Shown: in pieces, positions 1 to 7,333 of the stretch
Layout of the letters: each line of letters begins with the position of its first letter
Position numbering within the stretch: the first letter of the stretch is position 1
DNA from: Acidobacteriaceae bacterium
GTDB taxonomy: Bacteria > Acidobacteriota > Terriglobia > Terriglobales > Acidobacteriaceae
DNA: 13,482 bases
Direction: 5' to 3'
NCBI GenBank assembly: GCA_003135495.1
Contig: PLBX01000119.1
Span: 1 to 13,482 of the forward strand
The notes under the pieces: model-generated
The model's database searches: none
The model's input: the letters and a program-made list of their open reading frames with translations, nothing else
Told to the model about the DNA's origin: nothing
Translations under genes and position numbers: made by a program

Positions 1-114
1 TCGCAAGCCGTGCTTCCTCCCGACGAGGAGTTCGCAGCCGACGAAGAGTGGTCTCAATTTTTGGATGAGACCCAACAAGCCCAACTTGTCGAGGCTCAGC
101 AGCAGCAACAATAG
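1..114 (+). CDS. C-terminal tail of an unidentified plus-strand protein (5' end outside window)
   Basis: Frame 1 is open from the window edge to a TAG at 112-114 and gives the last 37 residues of a protein. The tail is acidic (PPDEEF, ADEEW) and ends in a polyglutamine run encoded by CAG/CAA codons. No family can be recognised from so short a piece. It converges on the cupredoxin gene, with 33 bp between the two stop codons, which fits a real gene end. I infer coding from the open frame and the convergent geometry only. Confidence 0.6.
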   Translation, partial: SQAVLPPDEEFAADEEWSQFLDETQQAQLVEAQQQQQ

Positions 115-147
115 TAGGAGCGTCCAAGGCTGCGTTAAACTTCTGGC

Positions 148-870
148 CTAAGGTCGCGCATACGCAGGACTATCGGGATCGGGGCGGTCATAGTCGCGAC
201 CATACTTATTCTTGTGCGCAACTTCCAGGCTCGATTCCGGCAGACTGAAATTTCCGAGGAAGTTATCGTTCGAAGTTACCGTTATCTCCCGCTGCACAGC
301 CTGCAAAGCATCTGTCGAAACCGAGGAGTGGAAAACATGCATTTGGTATCGGCCGGGAAGAACACCGCTAAGGCTAATCTCGCCGCGCCCGTTGGAGATC
401 GCGTAATACGGAGTGGTGAGGGCAATTACCACGGCGCTCATCTGCGGATGAATGTTGCAGAAGATGAAAGATATGCCTGGCTTGTCGAATCTGACAAATT
501 GAGTTGAACCGCTTTCGTAGAGTCCGAGATCGAAGCGTTTTCCGTCGAACAACGAAAACACATTGTGAAAAAAAAGATCCCGGTTGGGAAATTCGACCTG
601 TCCACCCGCCGGAATTACCAGCAGCGAGGGATGAAAACTCTTATCCTTCTGCACTAGCTGAGGGATTGGTGATGTTTGTCGGGGTGGCTGCGGCGCGGGA
701 GTCGTTCCCACAGGAGTGAGCCAGACTACAACTTTTGAGGCGTCGGAGACGTGGCGCCCGCTCCGCGTGAGTTGTACTTTGCCCTTGAGTTCCACATTCT
801 GCGCACTGGCAAGAACGCAAGTCAGCAGTACGACGCAGACCATCAGCCGGCAATGAGCGATGCGAAACAT
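148..870 (-). CDS. Periplasmic cupredoxin-domain protein (plastocyanin / methylamine-utilisation-like)
   Basis: The 240-residue product starts with a signal peptide (residues 1-23, hydrophobic VCVVLLTCVLA, likely cleaved after ASA), so it is exported to the periplasm. Residues about 75-150 form a cupredoxin domain. The FHN histidine is H102, and the C-N-I-H-P-Q-M motif supplies C138, H141 and M144, a complete type-1 copper ligand set. The spacing C-x2-H-x2-M is that of short-loop cupredoxins found next to methylamine-utilisation or cytochrome genes. A carboxypeptidase-regulatory-like beta segment (GRGEISLSGVLPGRYQMHVFH) follows at 161-181, and the tail is charged. The ATG lies 2 bp after the porin stop (TGA-TC-ATG), so it is almost certainly translationally coupled as the last gene of the two-component/porin operon. 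It may be an electron carrier or a copper-binding protein; the partner is unknown. Confidence 0.85.
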   Translation of the reverse strand: MFRIAHCRLMVCVVLLTCVLASAQNVELKGKVQLTRSGRHVSDASKVVVWLTPVGTTPAPQPPRQTSPIPQLVQKDKSFHPSLLVIPAGGQVEFPNRDLFFHNVFSLFDGKRFDLGLYESGSTQFVRFDKPGISFIFCNIHPQMSAVVIALTTPYYAISNGRGEISLSGVLPGRYQMHVFHSSVSTDALQAVQREITVTSNDNFLGNFSLPESSLEVAHKNKYGRDYDRPDPDSPAYARP

Positions 871-872
871 GA

Positions 873-2480
873 TCAGAATAATATTCCGATGGCCAGGTTG
901 AGTTGATTTGTGGAACTGGCGTCGCTGTAAATGGGGAAAGTTCGCAGCCGTCTAAATTCAGCCGAGAACAATAAGTCTGACCGTGGCCGATAAACCAGAT
1001 TTTCAAGCGTGCCACGATTGCGGCCCAGGATCGTGCTGAAATTATCGGCATCGACGGCAAAACCGCGAATGTCGCTGGCAAACGCGTTGTCCTCCGCGAA
1101 GACGCCATTCAATTCCAGTTTGTTCGTGAGCTGAAATTTGAGCTGGCTCCATCCCCCAGCGGAGTCCAGACCACGAATGCTTGTAGACGCGTAAGAAGGA
1201 TCGCCGCCAAACAAAACCGCGCGACCGATGCCCGCTCCCAAGCCTCCCACGCCGCGGCCACGATAAAATTCACCGGATAGAGTCAAGCGGCGCAGGATAG
1301 GGATCTGCCAATCCGCCATTCCCGCCCATGCGTCAACATTGCGCCCCCATGACCAGTTCTGGCGGCCAAAGTAACCCGCCGCGGCAAAACTCAATTGGTG
1401 GTCAAACACAGTGCGCGACCATGCTGTGCGCATGGCGTAGGCCGGCTGACCCGATTGCTCGCCGGCTTGGGCCGTCCGGTAGAACGGATTGTAGGGCGGC
1501 TCCCAATCAAGATTGTCGAGGATTCCTGCCTGCAACGTAAGAGTCTGTTGCGCCGGAAGTTCAAAACGATGTTCGACGCGAATCTGCGGCGTCCATCCCC
1601 AAAGATTTCCCGCGTACGCGAAAGCCGGAATCGCGAGCGAGGCGAAAGATGTTGGAGAAAGCGGTGAAATAAAAAGGGAATCCTGCCCAGCGATCACGGA
1701 GGTGTTCTTCCAATCGAGGTGCACACTGGCAGTCTGAATGCGCGCGATGCCAAAGTTGACGCCGTTGTTAGTCGAAGGGAATCCCCCGCCGAAATCGAAC
1801 TGCACACTGGCCGAACTTTTCGCGCCGGCAAAAGTCGGCCCAAAAAGTTCGAGGCCAATCTCGGTTTGTCGCAACGTAGCTCCAAAAGTTGCTTGCGGAT
1901 TGCCGGGAGCAACCGGTTGCGCAAAATTGGGCAGGTCGAGGTTGTCGGAAGCTCCCACGTTGTGAAACGCGTTCATCAATACGATTCCGGAGAGGCGGGC
2001 GCGATACTTGGCGGCGGTTTCAACCTTGGTCTGATACTGCTCGTCAATTTTCGAGCTCAGCAACTGGCTGGATTCTTCCAGCTTTTGAACTCTGCTTCCC
2101 AAGTCCGCGGTTGGACTCTCCGAGGCGTCTGAAAATGAGGCCGAACTTGTGTCATGAGGCTTGGATTCTGTTCGAGCTAAAGTGGCGTTGGCGCTTGGCG
2201 CGGTCGAAACTGCAAGAGGCGCGAGGAGCTTACGCGTGTCCTGCAGTTCTTGACGTAGTTCCCGCATCTCCGCGCGCGACTGCGCATTTTCGACGCGCAT
2301 TCGCTCGATCATGGCCCGTAATTCCAGGACTTGCACGTTGAGTTCACGAAGCGAGGAATTCTCGGGCTGCGATGCTTTCGCGGAGACACTTTCCTGCGCG
2401 GCCGTAAGCGTGATCAGCAAAATTGAAACAGCTGCTGTTTGAATGACCGTACGAAGCGCAAAGGCTCTATGATCTTTCAC
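873..2480 (-). CDS. Coiled-coil outer-membrane porin-like beta-barrel protein
   Basis: The protein has 535 residues from the chosen GTG. The frame is open further up to an ATG at 2531, but the GTG at 2480-2478 follows an AAGGAGG and puts a normal signal peptide (basic DHRAFALR, then VIQTAAVSILLITLTAAQ) at the true N-terminus. After the signal come an alpha-helical coiled coil (about residues 40-86, repeated LRxLxxQ/ELRxMI patterns), a Ser/Ala/Thr-rich linker, a short second coil (LGSRVQKLEESSQLL) and then about 350 residues of alternating polar/aromatic strands. It ends in LAIGILF with a C-terminal phenylalanine, typical of outer-membrane barrels. The architecture resembles DcaP-type coiled-coil trimeric porins (family knowledge; not searched). 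The substrate is unknown. It lies third in the operon, behind a sensor kinase, so it is likely the regulated transport component, and it is coupled to the cupredoxin gene by a 2-bp gap. Confidence 0.82.
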   Translation of the reverse strand: MKDHRAFALRTVIQTAAVSILLITLTAAQESVSAKASQPENSSLRELNVQVLELRAMIERMRVENAQSRAEMRELRQELQDTRKLLAPLAVSTAPSANATLARTESKPHDTSSASFSDASESPTADLGSRVQKLEESSQLLSSKIDEQYQTKVETAAKYRARLSGIVLMNAFHNVGASDNLDLPNFAQPVAPGNPQATFGATLRQTEIGLELFGPTFAGAKSSASVQFDFGGGFPSTNNGVNFGIARIQTASVHLDWKNTSVIAGQDSLFISPLSPTSFASLAIPAFAYAGNLWGWTPQIRVEHRFELPAQQTLTLQAGILDNLDWEPPYNPFYRTAQAGEQSGQPAYAMRTAWSRTVFDHQLSFAAAGYFGRQNWSWGRNVDAWAGMADWQIPILRRLTLSGEFYRGRGVGGLGAGIGRAVLFGGDPSYASTSIRGLDSAGGWSQLKFQLTNKLELNGVFAEDNAFASDIRGFAVDADNFSTILGRNRGTLENLVYRPRSDLLFSAEFRRLRTFPIYSDASSTNQLNLAIGILF

Positions 2481-2484
2481 ACAT

Positions 2485-2490
2485 CCTCCT
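2485..2490 (-). promoter_or_regulatory. Shine-Dalgarno that fixes the porin GTG start
   Basis: On the minus strand, AGGAGG (within GAAGGAGGATGT) lies 4 nt upstream of the GTG at 2480-2478. The spacing is slightly short, but no comparable site precedes the upstream ATG at 2531. The GTG also gives a conventional signal peptide. Confidence 0.6.
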
Positions 2491-2556
2491 TCACGACATT
2501 CGGGTCGCCACGAAATCGAAAAGGGCATCACCTATCAGAATGTCGAATTGAGTTTC

Positions 2557-4407
2557 TTAGTCGCGCTCGCTGTTCACAGGTGAAAAAGGATTCCTTTTCA
2601 GTTCATCGCGGTCGCCATGCTCAAGTTTGTCCGGAGCGCGTCCGGGGACCGTGATGCGAAAAACTGTTCTAGCATCCGTCGCAGGTTCGGCCGCAAAAGT
2701 GCGTTCCACCGAAACGTCGCCGCCGTGATCCTGCACGATCTTCTGCACGACTGCGAGCCCAAGCCCCGTGCCATTCTCTTTGCCGAAACTCACAAAGGGA
2801 TGAAACAGCTTGTCGCGAATTGATTCCGCGATCCCGGGGCCATTGTCCGATACAGAGATTACGATCGCATTGCCCGCACGCTGGATTCTGACCTCAACGC
2901 TTCCGTCTGTGCTGGGCGCCGCTTCGCAAGCATTGAGAAGAAGATTGTACAGAGCGCGCTCAAGTTTACGAGGATCGAACCACGCCAAACTTTGATCCTC
3001 ATTATGCATCTGGATAGAGGTTCCTTGGTGGCGCGGGTGCAATCGAACCGCGTGCATGGCCCGCTGCGCCGTTTCCGCGACGCTGGCATAAGTTGGAGTC
3101 AGCGACTCACTGGTTCTCGCGAACTCAAGCAGTGAATCGATGAGGTCGGTCATCTGATTTACTCCGGTTCGGACTTCCTGATACAACTCTTCGCGCTGCG
3201 CGGAGGTTAGCCGGCCGTCGCAAAGGAATTCAGAATTAGCGACGACGGCGGCCAGCGCGTGGCGAAGATCGTGTGAAATCGAGCTTGCCATGCGCCCAAT
3301 CGTCGCCAGCTGTTCAGATTCCAATAAAGCCTGTTGCGTCTTGAGCAGACTGGCGCGCATGCGGTCGAACGCCGCAGTCAGTTCCGCGACCTCATCGCCT
3401 CCGCGCCGGTCAAGCGGATGGTGAAAATCTCCACGTTCCAAAGCCCGTACGCCTTCCACCAAAGTAGCCAGCGGGCGGGTGAAGGTATGCGAAATGAGGA
3501 AGACCAGGCCGCTGCCCACCAGGACAGCAGCAAGACCCAGCAACAGCAGCAGACGATTGAGATTGTCGAGGAACTTGGCGGCCTGATCGTAGGAGCCGAG
3601 CACGGTCAGGCGCACAGGAATTTGGTGCTGGCCCGACAAGTCCAGCGACGCAGCTACAAAGTTTTCGTTGCCAACTTCAACATCATGAGGATCAGCTCGC
3701 GAGGATTGCGTTGCCAAGGCTCGCAGACCTGGGCTTTCAGTTTGGACCGGTGTCAGGGTTGTAGCAACGATCTCATTGCCATAGGAAAAAGCGACCTGAC
3801 TAGCAGAGACTTTGCTGATCTCGCGGGCGAAACGGTCATTGATTTCATAGCCGATGATCAAGAATCCGAGCAACGGGCCTTCCGTTTTCGTGCCAAAGTA
3901 GACTGGCTGCACAAAAGTCTGGTACAGGTGGTGGGCGTCGAACCACCAATGGCTGGATTCGTCTTCGTTTAAGGCGCTCTCAAAATATTTTTGGGCTGCT
4001 TCGCGGGCGAAGCCCGCTGATTTCGTGTGGAGAGCCACCACCGCGCCGTTGCGGTCGGCGAGCACCAGAAGATCGCTTCCGGTCAATGACCACACATCTT
4101 TTGAGGCGTCCTGAATAGTTGCGGGATCGTGCGCCGTCATGATGGCTCTCGTGATCGGCAGGTAGGCGACCAATTCCGCGGAACTCGAAAACATCAGTTC
4201 GCGATCATGCTGAAAATTCCGAAAGGTAGTGACCGAGTTCTGCAGGTCCTGCGAAATTCCTTCGCGCACATGGTGCCGCACGCTGTGTCGTACGATCAGA
4301 AGGGCCAACGCGGTCAGGCCCGTGGTAATCAATACCATTGAAAGAAGGAAACGCGTGCGCAAGCGGGTCCGCGACCCCAGCGCACTTCGGAAGTGTTCTG
4401 GAGACAT
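2557..4407 (-). CDS. Membrane sensor histidine kinase (Cache-like sensor, HAMP, HisKA, HATPase)
   Basis: From the ATG at 4407 the product has 616 residues. A TTG ten codons upstream (4437), 6 bp after the regulator stop, is the alternative start; neither has a clear ribosome site. Numbered from that TTG: TM1 is about 30-49, and residues 50-290 form a periplasmic sensor with Cache-like features (SDLLVLADRNGAVVAL, then a second half after LLGFLIIGYEI), plausibly of the dCache type. TM2 is about 295-316 and HAMP about 317-368 (RPLATLVEGV...GDEVAELTAAFDRM). The HisKA H-box is SISHDLRH with phospho-acceptor H389. The HATPase has its N-box asparagine at N502 (LLLNACEAA), DNGPG at 531-535 and GTGLGL at 556-561, so all catalytic boxes are intact. 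It should autophosphorylate on H389 and pass phosphate to the adjacent regulator. The ligand is unknown; position next to a porin and a cupredoxin suggests an envelope or nutrient/metal signal. Confidence 0.92.
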   Translation of the reverse strand: MSPEHFRSALGSRTRLRTRFLLSMVLITTGLTALALLIVRHSVRHHVREGISQDLQNSVTTFRNFQHDRELMFSSSAELVAYLPITRAIMTAHDPATIQDASKDVWSLTGSDLLVLADRNGAVVALHTKSAGFAREAAQKYFESALNEDESSHWWFDAHHLYQTFVQPVYFGTKTEGPLLGFLIIGYEINDRFAREISKVSASQVAFSYGNEIVATTLTPVQTESPGLRALATQSSRADPHDVEVGNENFVAASLDLSGQHQIPVRLTVLGSYDQAAKFLDNLNRLLLLLGLAAVLVGSGLVFLISHTFTRPLATLVEGVRALERGDFHHPLDRRGGDEVAELTAAFDRMRASLLKTQQALLESEQLATIGRMASSISHDLRHALAAVVANSEFLCDGRLTSAQREELYQEVRTGVNQMTDLIDSLLEFARTSESLTPTYASVAETAQRAMHAVRLHPRHQGTSIQMHNEDQSLAWFDPRKLERALYNLLLNACEAAPSTDGSVEVRIQRAGNAIVISVSDNGPGIAESIRDKLFHPFVSFGKENGTGLGLAVVQKIVQDHGGDVSVERTFAAEPATDARTVFRITVPGRAPDKLEHGDRDELKRNPFSPVNSERD

Positions 4408-4443
4408 TTGGGAAACGTGTTCTGGTGAAGGGTTCAAATAGTT

Positions 4444-5187
4444 TCAGCGAATGAATTTGTAACCAACTCCGTGCACGGTGCGGAAGTGTACAGGATTGGC
4501 CTGGTCTCGTTCCAATTTTTGCCGAAGCTTCAGGATGTGGTTATCGACAGTGCGGGTTGAGGGATAATTCTGGTATCCCCAAACATCGTTGAGTAGTTCA
4601 TCCCGGCTGATGACTCGGTCCACATTTTCCACCATAAACTTTAATGTCTTGAATTCCTGTGGGGTCAGGACTACCAGCTTACCGTCGCGCAGCACTTCCA
4701 TTTTCTTGAAGTCAATCGTGATGTCGTCGAAACGCACGAGACCAATGTTTGTTCTTCTTGAGGTGTGGCGCAGGGCGGCGCGCACGCGCGCCAGCAGTTC
4801 TCTGGGACTAAAAGGCTTGGTGACATAATCGTCGGCTCCCAACTCCAGCAGTAAGACCTTGTCGGAGACGTCGCTGGCGGCGCTTAAAACCACGATCGGC
4901 AAGGTTGGCGCCCGAGCCTTGATCATTCGGCATAAATCGCCTCCTGAAAGTTTGGGTAAGCGGAGGTCAAGAATGATAACCGCTGGGGGAACGGCCTGAA
5001 AGCTCTCCAATGCCGATTGTCCGTTCGCTTGAACTTCCACCGTAAAGCCTTCAGTTTCGAACATGCGCTTGAGCGCCTTCTGGACAGCGGGGTCGTCCTC
5101 GACTACGAGAATTCTGCCTGTTGGTTGTTCGAAGCTCATCGGATCTGCCGAGTTGAACGCGCTAAGTTGAATCACTGATTGACCCAT
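4444..5187 (-). CDS. OmpR/PhoB-family response regulator
   Basis: The 247-residue product has a receiver domain at about 25-140 and a winged-helix DNA-binding domain at about 150-247. In the receiver, the acidic pocket is E30-D31-D32, the phospho-acceptor is D74 (VIILDLRLP), the switch residue is S102 (VVLSAAS) and the conserved lysine is K124 (YVTKPF). In the effector domain, LTPQEFKTLKFMV is the transactivation-loop region, TRTVDNHILKLRQKLE (211-226) is the recognition helix and RTVHGVGYKF forms the wing. The start is the ATG at 5187-5185, preceded by GGAAGG with 8 nt spacing; an internal ATG (M17) would also keep the whole receiver. It is the first gene of the four-gene operon and the cognate partner of the kinase that follows. 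Its upstream region carries an 11-bp-spaced direct repeat of the type bound by PhoB-like proteins, which suggests autoregulation. Confidence 0.95.
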   Translation of the reverse strand: MGQSVIQLSAFNSADPMSFEQPTGRILVVEDDPAVQKALKRMFETEGFTVEVQANGQSALESFQAVPPAVIILDLRLPKLSGGDLCRMIKARAPTLPIVVLSAASDVSDKVLLLELGADDYVTKPFSPRELLARVRAALRHTSRRTNIGLVRFDDITIDFKKMEVLRDGKLVVLTPQEFKTLKFMVENVDRVISRDELLNDVWGYQNYPSTRTVDNHILKLRQKLERDQANPVHFRTVHGVGYKFIR

Positions 5188-5235
5188 AAAGGGTACCTTC
5201 CCACATTCCAGTTCGTCTTTTTTAGTGACGGATGC

Positions 5236-5260
5236 TGAGGTTACGGATACCTCAACCTCA
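5236..5260. repeat. Inverted repeat TGAGGT-N7-ACCTCA with a tandem ACCTCA copy
   Basis: TGAGGT (5236-5241) and ACCTCA (5249-5254) form a perfect 6-bp inverted repeat with 7 nt between. ACCTCA is immediately repeated at 5255-5260. It lies about 50-70 bp upstream of the response-regulator start, in what would be the operon leader. It could be an operator or a small RNA hairpin; chance is also possible at this length. Confidence 0.35.
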
Positions 5261-5318
5261 ACAGGAATAACTAAACATACATCGTTCTTATTCCACTTTT
5301 AGCGCCACCAGCGGAAGT

Positions 5319-5336
5319 TTGACAAATTTTTGACAT
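5319..5336 (-). promoter_or_regulatory. PhoB-box-like direct repeat (candidate operator of the two-component operon)
   Basis: On the minus strand the sequence is ATGTCAAAAATTTGTCAA: two TGTCAA copies 11 bp apart. The E. coli Pho-box consensus CTGTCATAAATCTGTCAT (established knowledge) matches at 14 of 18 positions, including both TGTCA cores and the A/T-rich spacer. It lies 132 bp upstream of an OmpR/PhoB-family regulator gene in the same orientation. On the plus strand the same bases read as two TTGACA hexamers, so a -35 role towards the plus-strand gene is the competing reading. No good -10 box is found 16-18 bp further on in that direction. Confidence 0.45.
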
Positions 5337-5572
5337 TTGCGAGGACTCCCTGAAATCCCTCCAGCGGAAGCTGCGAGACCGGCATGGGGCGGTGCGCCTC
5401 CTCAAGTTCAGTGTAGAACCGAGACGCTCAGATCGGTTACAGACGCGGACAATAAATTTGCCAACTGATGACATCCCTATGACACGGTTGCGGGACCGCA
5501 GCCATAGCATTCCTCCCGAGGCCAAGTTAAATCGCATTCGGACTTGCGCCGGACGATCCCGTCTCAATCACA

Positions 5573-5579
5573 AAGGAGG
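5573..5579 (+). promoter_or_regulatory. Shine-Dalgarno fixing the TIGR03118-like gene start
   Basis: AAGGAGG lies 7 nt upstream of the ATG at 5587-5589. It decides in favour of this start over upstream in-frame start codons and places a signal peptide at the N-terminus. Confidence 0.85.
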
Positions 5580-5586
5580 AATTAAC

Positions 5587-6612
5587 ATGCCTCGTTTCTT
5601 CAGTCGTTCTCTTGCCGCTGTTTGTTCGCTCGGACTCATGCTGATGCTCTTTCCTGGCATAGCCGCAGCGCAATATCAACTCACCAACCTTGTCTCCAAT
5701 CAGAAAGGAGCAGCGTCACATACCGATCCACTGCTAGTGAATGCATGGGGACTCGCTTATGGGCCCGGTGGACCGTTCTGGGTCAGCGACAACGGAACGG
5801 GTTGGTCAACACTTTACACCGCCTCAGGCATGAAGGAAGCTTTCGAAGTTCAGATTCCTAAAGCGAGTGGCGACGGACCCGGTTCACCTACCGGCATCGT
5901 GTTTAACAACTCACAAGATTTCCAGGTTCAGGGATGGGCTTCGATCTTCCTGTTCGCGACGCTCGACGGCAGCATTGTTGGATGGGCGCCGCAATCGAAT
6001 CCCACGACTGGGATTGTTGCGGTCACAATTCCGGGCGCTGTCTTTAGGGGTTTGGCTAACACCAGCAGAGCTTCTGGGAATTTATTATTCGCGGCGGACA
6101 ATGCCAACAACAAAGTAGATGTATTCGATGGCGCGTTCAAGCTGGTGAAGTCGTTTACCGACTCCACTCTTCCCGCGGGCTTTGCGCCGTTTGGCATCAG
6201 CGACTTCGGTGGGCTGGTCTATGTTTCCTTTGCGTCGTCTTCGGGAGCGCCGGGCGGTTACATTGATATCTACAGTGAAGGCGGCGTTCTTCTGAAGCGT
6301 CTGGCGCAAGGCGGTGCGCTTAACCAACCCTGGGGTTTCGCGATAGCCCCAAAGAATTTCGGCCCGCTGAGCAATACGCTGATGGTTTCCAATAACACCA
6401 ACTCGGGAACGATCAACGCGTTCAATAGCGTTACCGGGCAGTTCGTGGGGACAGTCAAAAACTCGGCGGGCAAGAATATTGTGATTCCGCAGCTATGGGG
6501 AATTGAGTTTGGAGGCGGGACGGCAAACGATGGGGCTCAAAACGAGCTGTTTTTTACCGCTGGCCCGGACAACAATTTGGCAGGCACATTCGGCAAGATC
6601 GCGATCAACTGA
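5587..6612 (+). CDS. Secreted TIGR03118-like beta-propeller protein
   Basis: The 341-residue product has a signal peptide at 1-28 (basic RFFSR, hydrophobic SLGLMLMLFPG, cleavage after IAAA). The mature part opens with YQLTNLVSN, then DPLLVNAWGLAYGPGGPFWVSDNGTG, the hallmark region of the TIGR03118 family of uncharacterised exported proteins. Repeats of the type FRGLAN, LLFAADNANNKVDVFDG, PFGISDFGGLVYVSFA and QPWGFAIAPKNFG look like NHL/beta-propeller blades. The family is sometimes linked to PEP-CTERM sorting, but this copy ends in FGKIAIN with no PEP-CTERM tail, so it is probably soluble or surface-loose. Length is normal for the family. It stands alone, divergent from the two-component operon, with a strong ribosome site. 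Its biochemical function is unknown. Confidence 0.88.
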   Translation: MPRFFSRSLAAVCSLGLMLMLFPGIAAAQYQLTNLVSNQKGAASHTDPLLVNAWGLAYGPGGPFWVSDNGTGWSTLYTASGMKEAFEVQIPKASGDGPGSPTGIVFNNSQDFQVQGWASIFLFATLDGSIVGWAPQSNPTTGIVAVTIPGAVFRGLANTSRASGNLLFAADNANNKVDVFDGAFKLVKSFTDSTLPAGFAPFGISDFGGLVYVSFASSSGAPGGYIDIYSEGGVLLKRLAQGGALNQPWGFAIAPKNFGPLSNTLMVSNNTNSGTINAFNSVTGQFVGTVKNSAGKNIVIPQLWGIEFGGGTANDGAQNELFFTAGPDNNLAGTFGKIAIN

Positions 6613-6673
6613 TTGCCGCAGGGTTGCGCCATTCTTTTGTTAGGTCACTCAGAGTTTATAGGAAGAGATACAA

Positions 6674-6717
6674 CACGGGCCCGGCGACAGGTTCTGACGC
6701 CTGCCACCGGGCTCGTG
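6674..6717. terminator. Strong hairpin between convergent genes, terminator-like
   Basis: CACGGGCCCGG (6674-6684) pairs with CCGGGCTCGTG (6707-6717) over 11 bp with one G-U wobble. Inner arms CAGG (6688-6691) and CCTG (6700-6703) extend the stem over an 8-nt loop. It lies about 60 nt after the TIGR03118-like stop and about 60 nt beyond the stop of the opposing small-gene cluster, so it could serve both. No run of T follows on the plus side and only a mildly T-rich stretch on the minus side, so a canonical intrinsic terminator is not proven. Confidence 0.45.
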
Positions 6718-6779
6718 ACACTCCCAGTCATTGGGACGGGCTCTCCCTTTACCTCAAACAGTCAACCCCCTTGCGAGGA

Positions 6780-7007
6780 CTATTGCTGCTCAATTCTGCG
6801 TACGATGTCGTCGATTGTTCCCGTCATGCGGCCCAGTAACAACTTCTCCTGCGCCGAGAGAACGCTGGAAATGGTTGATGAGATAAGGACATCCTCTACC
6901 TCATCTCGCGCCCCAACAAGCTTAGCAATCACTCGGACGTGACTGCTTGACTTTTCTTCCCCAATAGCCCCGGATTCAATTAAGGTCTTGGTATCGTTAT
7001 CTGTCAT
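6780..7007 (-). CDS. Small protein of unknown function (75 aa)
   Basis: The start chosen is the ATG at 7007-7005, preceded by AGAGG with 5 nt spacing. It overlaps the end of the upstream small gene by 11 bp (ATGACAGATAA contains both the start and the other stop). An open stretch further upstream would only overlap the neighbour more. The product is mixed-charge and soluble, with no signal peptide or membrane segment. The second half (VEDVLISSTISSVLSAQEKLLLGRM and the C-terminal DDIVRRIEQQ) looks helical. I do not recognise a family. The overlap indicates translational coupling with the 103-residue product, and the two may work together. Confidence 0.6.
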   Translation of the reverse strand: MTDNDTKTLIESGAIGEEKSSSHVRVIAKLVGARDEVEDVLISSTISSVLSAQEKLLLGRMTGTIDDIVRRIEQQ

Positions 7008-7308
7008 GGTGCCTCTGGAGGTCGAGCTTCCACAGGTGGGGGAGACCAGTGGGTTGAGCGAGGCCCTGCTGTTCAAGTGTTGCGAATGCCGCATCGATGG
7101 CGCTCCTTGCCTCGCGAAGACGGAAAGCTATCTCAGTGGCATCGATTACCACAACTTCTGTTTTATAAACTTGGTTGCGCAGTCGCCCGAAGTCCAGAAT
7201 AGCTTGCATTAGTTCCTCTTTTTGCTTCTGGGTATCGACGTGCGACCATCGGGCAAGGAAACCATGCGCCACGGTACTCATAACTTCGCGCCAACGAACT
7301 AATTGCAT
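6997..7308 (-). CDS. Small helical protein of unknown function (103 aa)
   Basis: The ATG at 7308-7306 has a weak GGGG ribosome site 7 nt upstream; a second ATG at codon 10 is possible. The product is soluble and probably mostly alpha-helical. Heptad-like segments (TQKQKEELMQAILDFGRLRNQVY at about 26-48, EIAFRLREARSAIDAAFATLEQQ at about 59-81) suggest a helical bundle or coiled coil. No known domain is recognised. It sits 25 bp after the 73-residue gene and overlaps the 75-residue gene by 11 bp, so the three form one small transcription unit. Confidence 0.6.
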   Translation of the reverse strand: MQLVRWREVMSTVAHGFLARWSHVDTQKQKEELMQAILDFGRLRNQVYKTEVVVIDATEIAFRLREARSAIDAAFATLEQQGLAQPTGLPHLWKLDLQRHHDR

Positions 7309-7333
7309 GAACGACCCCGGTAAAAAGTGTGCG

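Larger units (their letters stand above)
5188..5586. other. Divergent intergenic region between the regulator operon and the TIGR03118-like gene
   Basis: This 399-bp stretch contains no convincing gene. A frame upstream of the plus-strand gene is open back to 5392, but that part encodes Arg/Ser-rich sequence with no signal peptide, whereas the ATG at 5587 has a perfect ribosome site. The region holds a PhoB-box-like direct repeat (5319-5336), a small inverted/direct repeat (5236-5260) and presumably the two divergent promoters. I could not assign a convincing -35/-10 pair to either direction. Confidence 0.6.

Noticed and set aside
641..1108. 155-residue minus-strand frame spanning the porin/cupredoxin junction
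   Set aside because: It overlaps the ends of two well-supported genes in another frame, and its sequence is Arg/Ser/Thr-rich with no domain.
3334..3972. 212-residue open frame on the plus strand opposite the histidine kinase
   Set aside because: It lies wholly antisense to conserved kinase domains (HAMP and sensor), has low-complexity Gln/Arg-rich composition and no ribosome site. It is a shadow of the codon bias of the kinase gene.
5319..5335. Two TTGACA hexamers on the plus strand as -35 elements for the TIGR03118-like gene
   Set aside because: Bases 16-18 bp downstream of either copy do not resemble a -10 box, and the start codon is 250 bp away. The direct-repeat operator reading on the other strand is better supported.
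5392..5586. N-terminal extension of the TIGR03118-like gene back to an upstream in-frame start
   Set aside because: The extension is Arg/Ser-rich with no family resemblance, and would bury the signal peptide. The ATG at 5587 has a perfect AAGGAGG at 7 nt.
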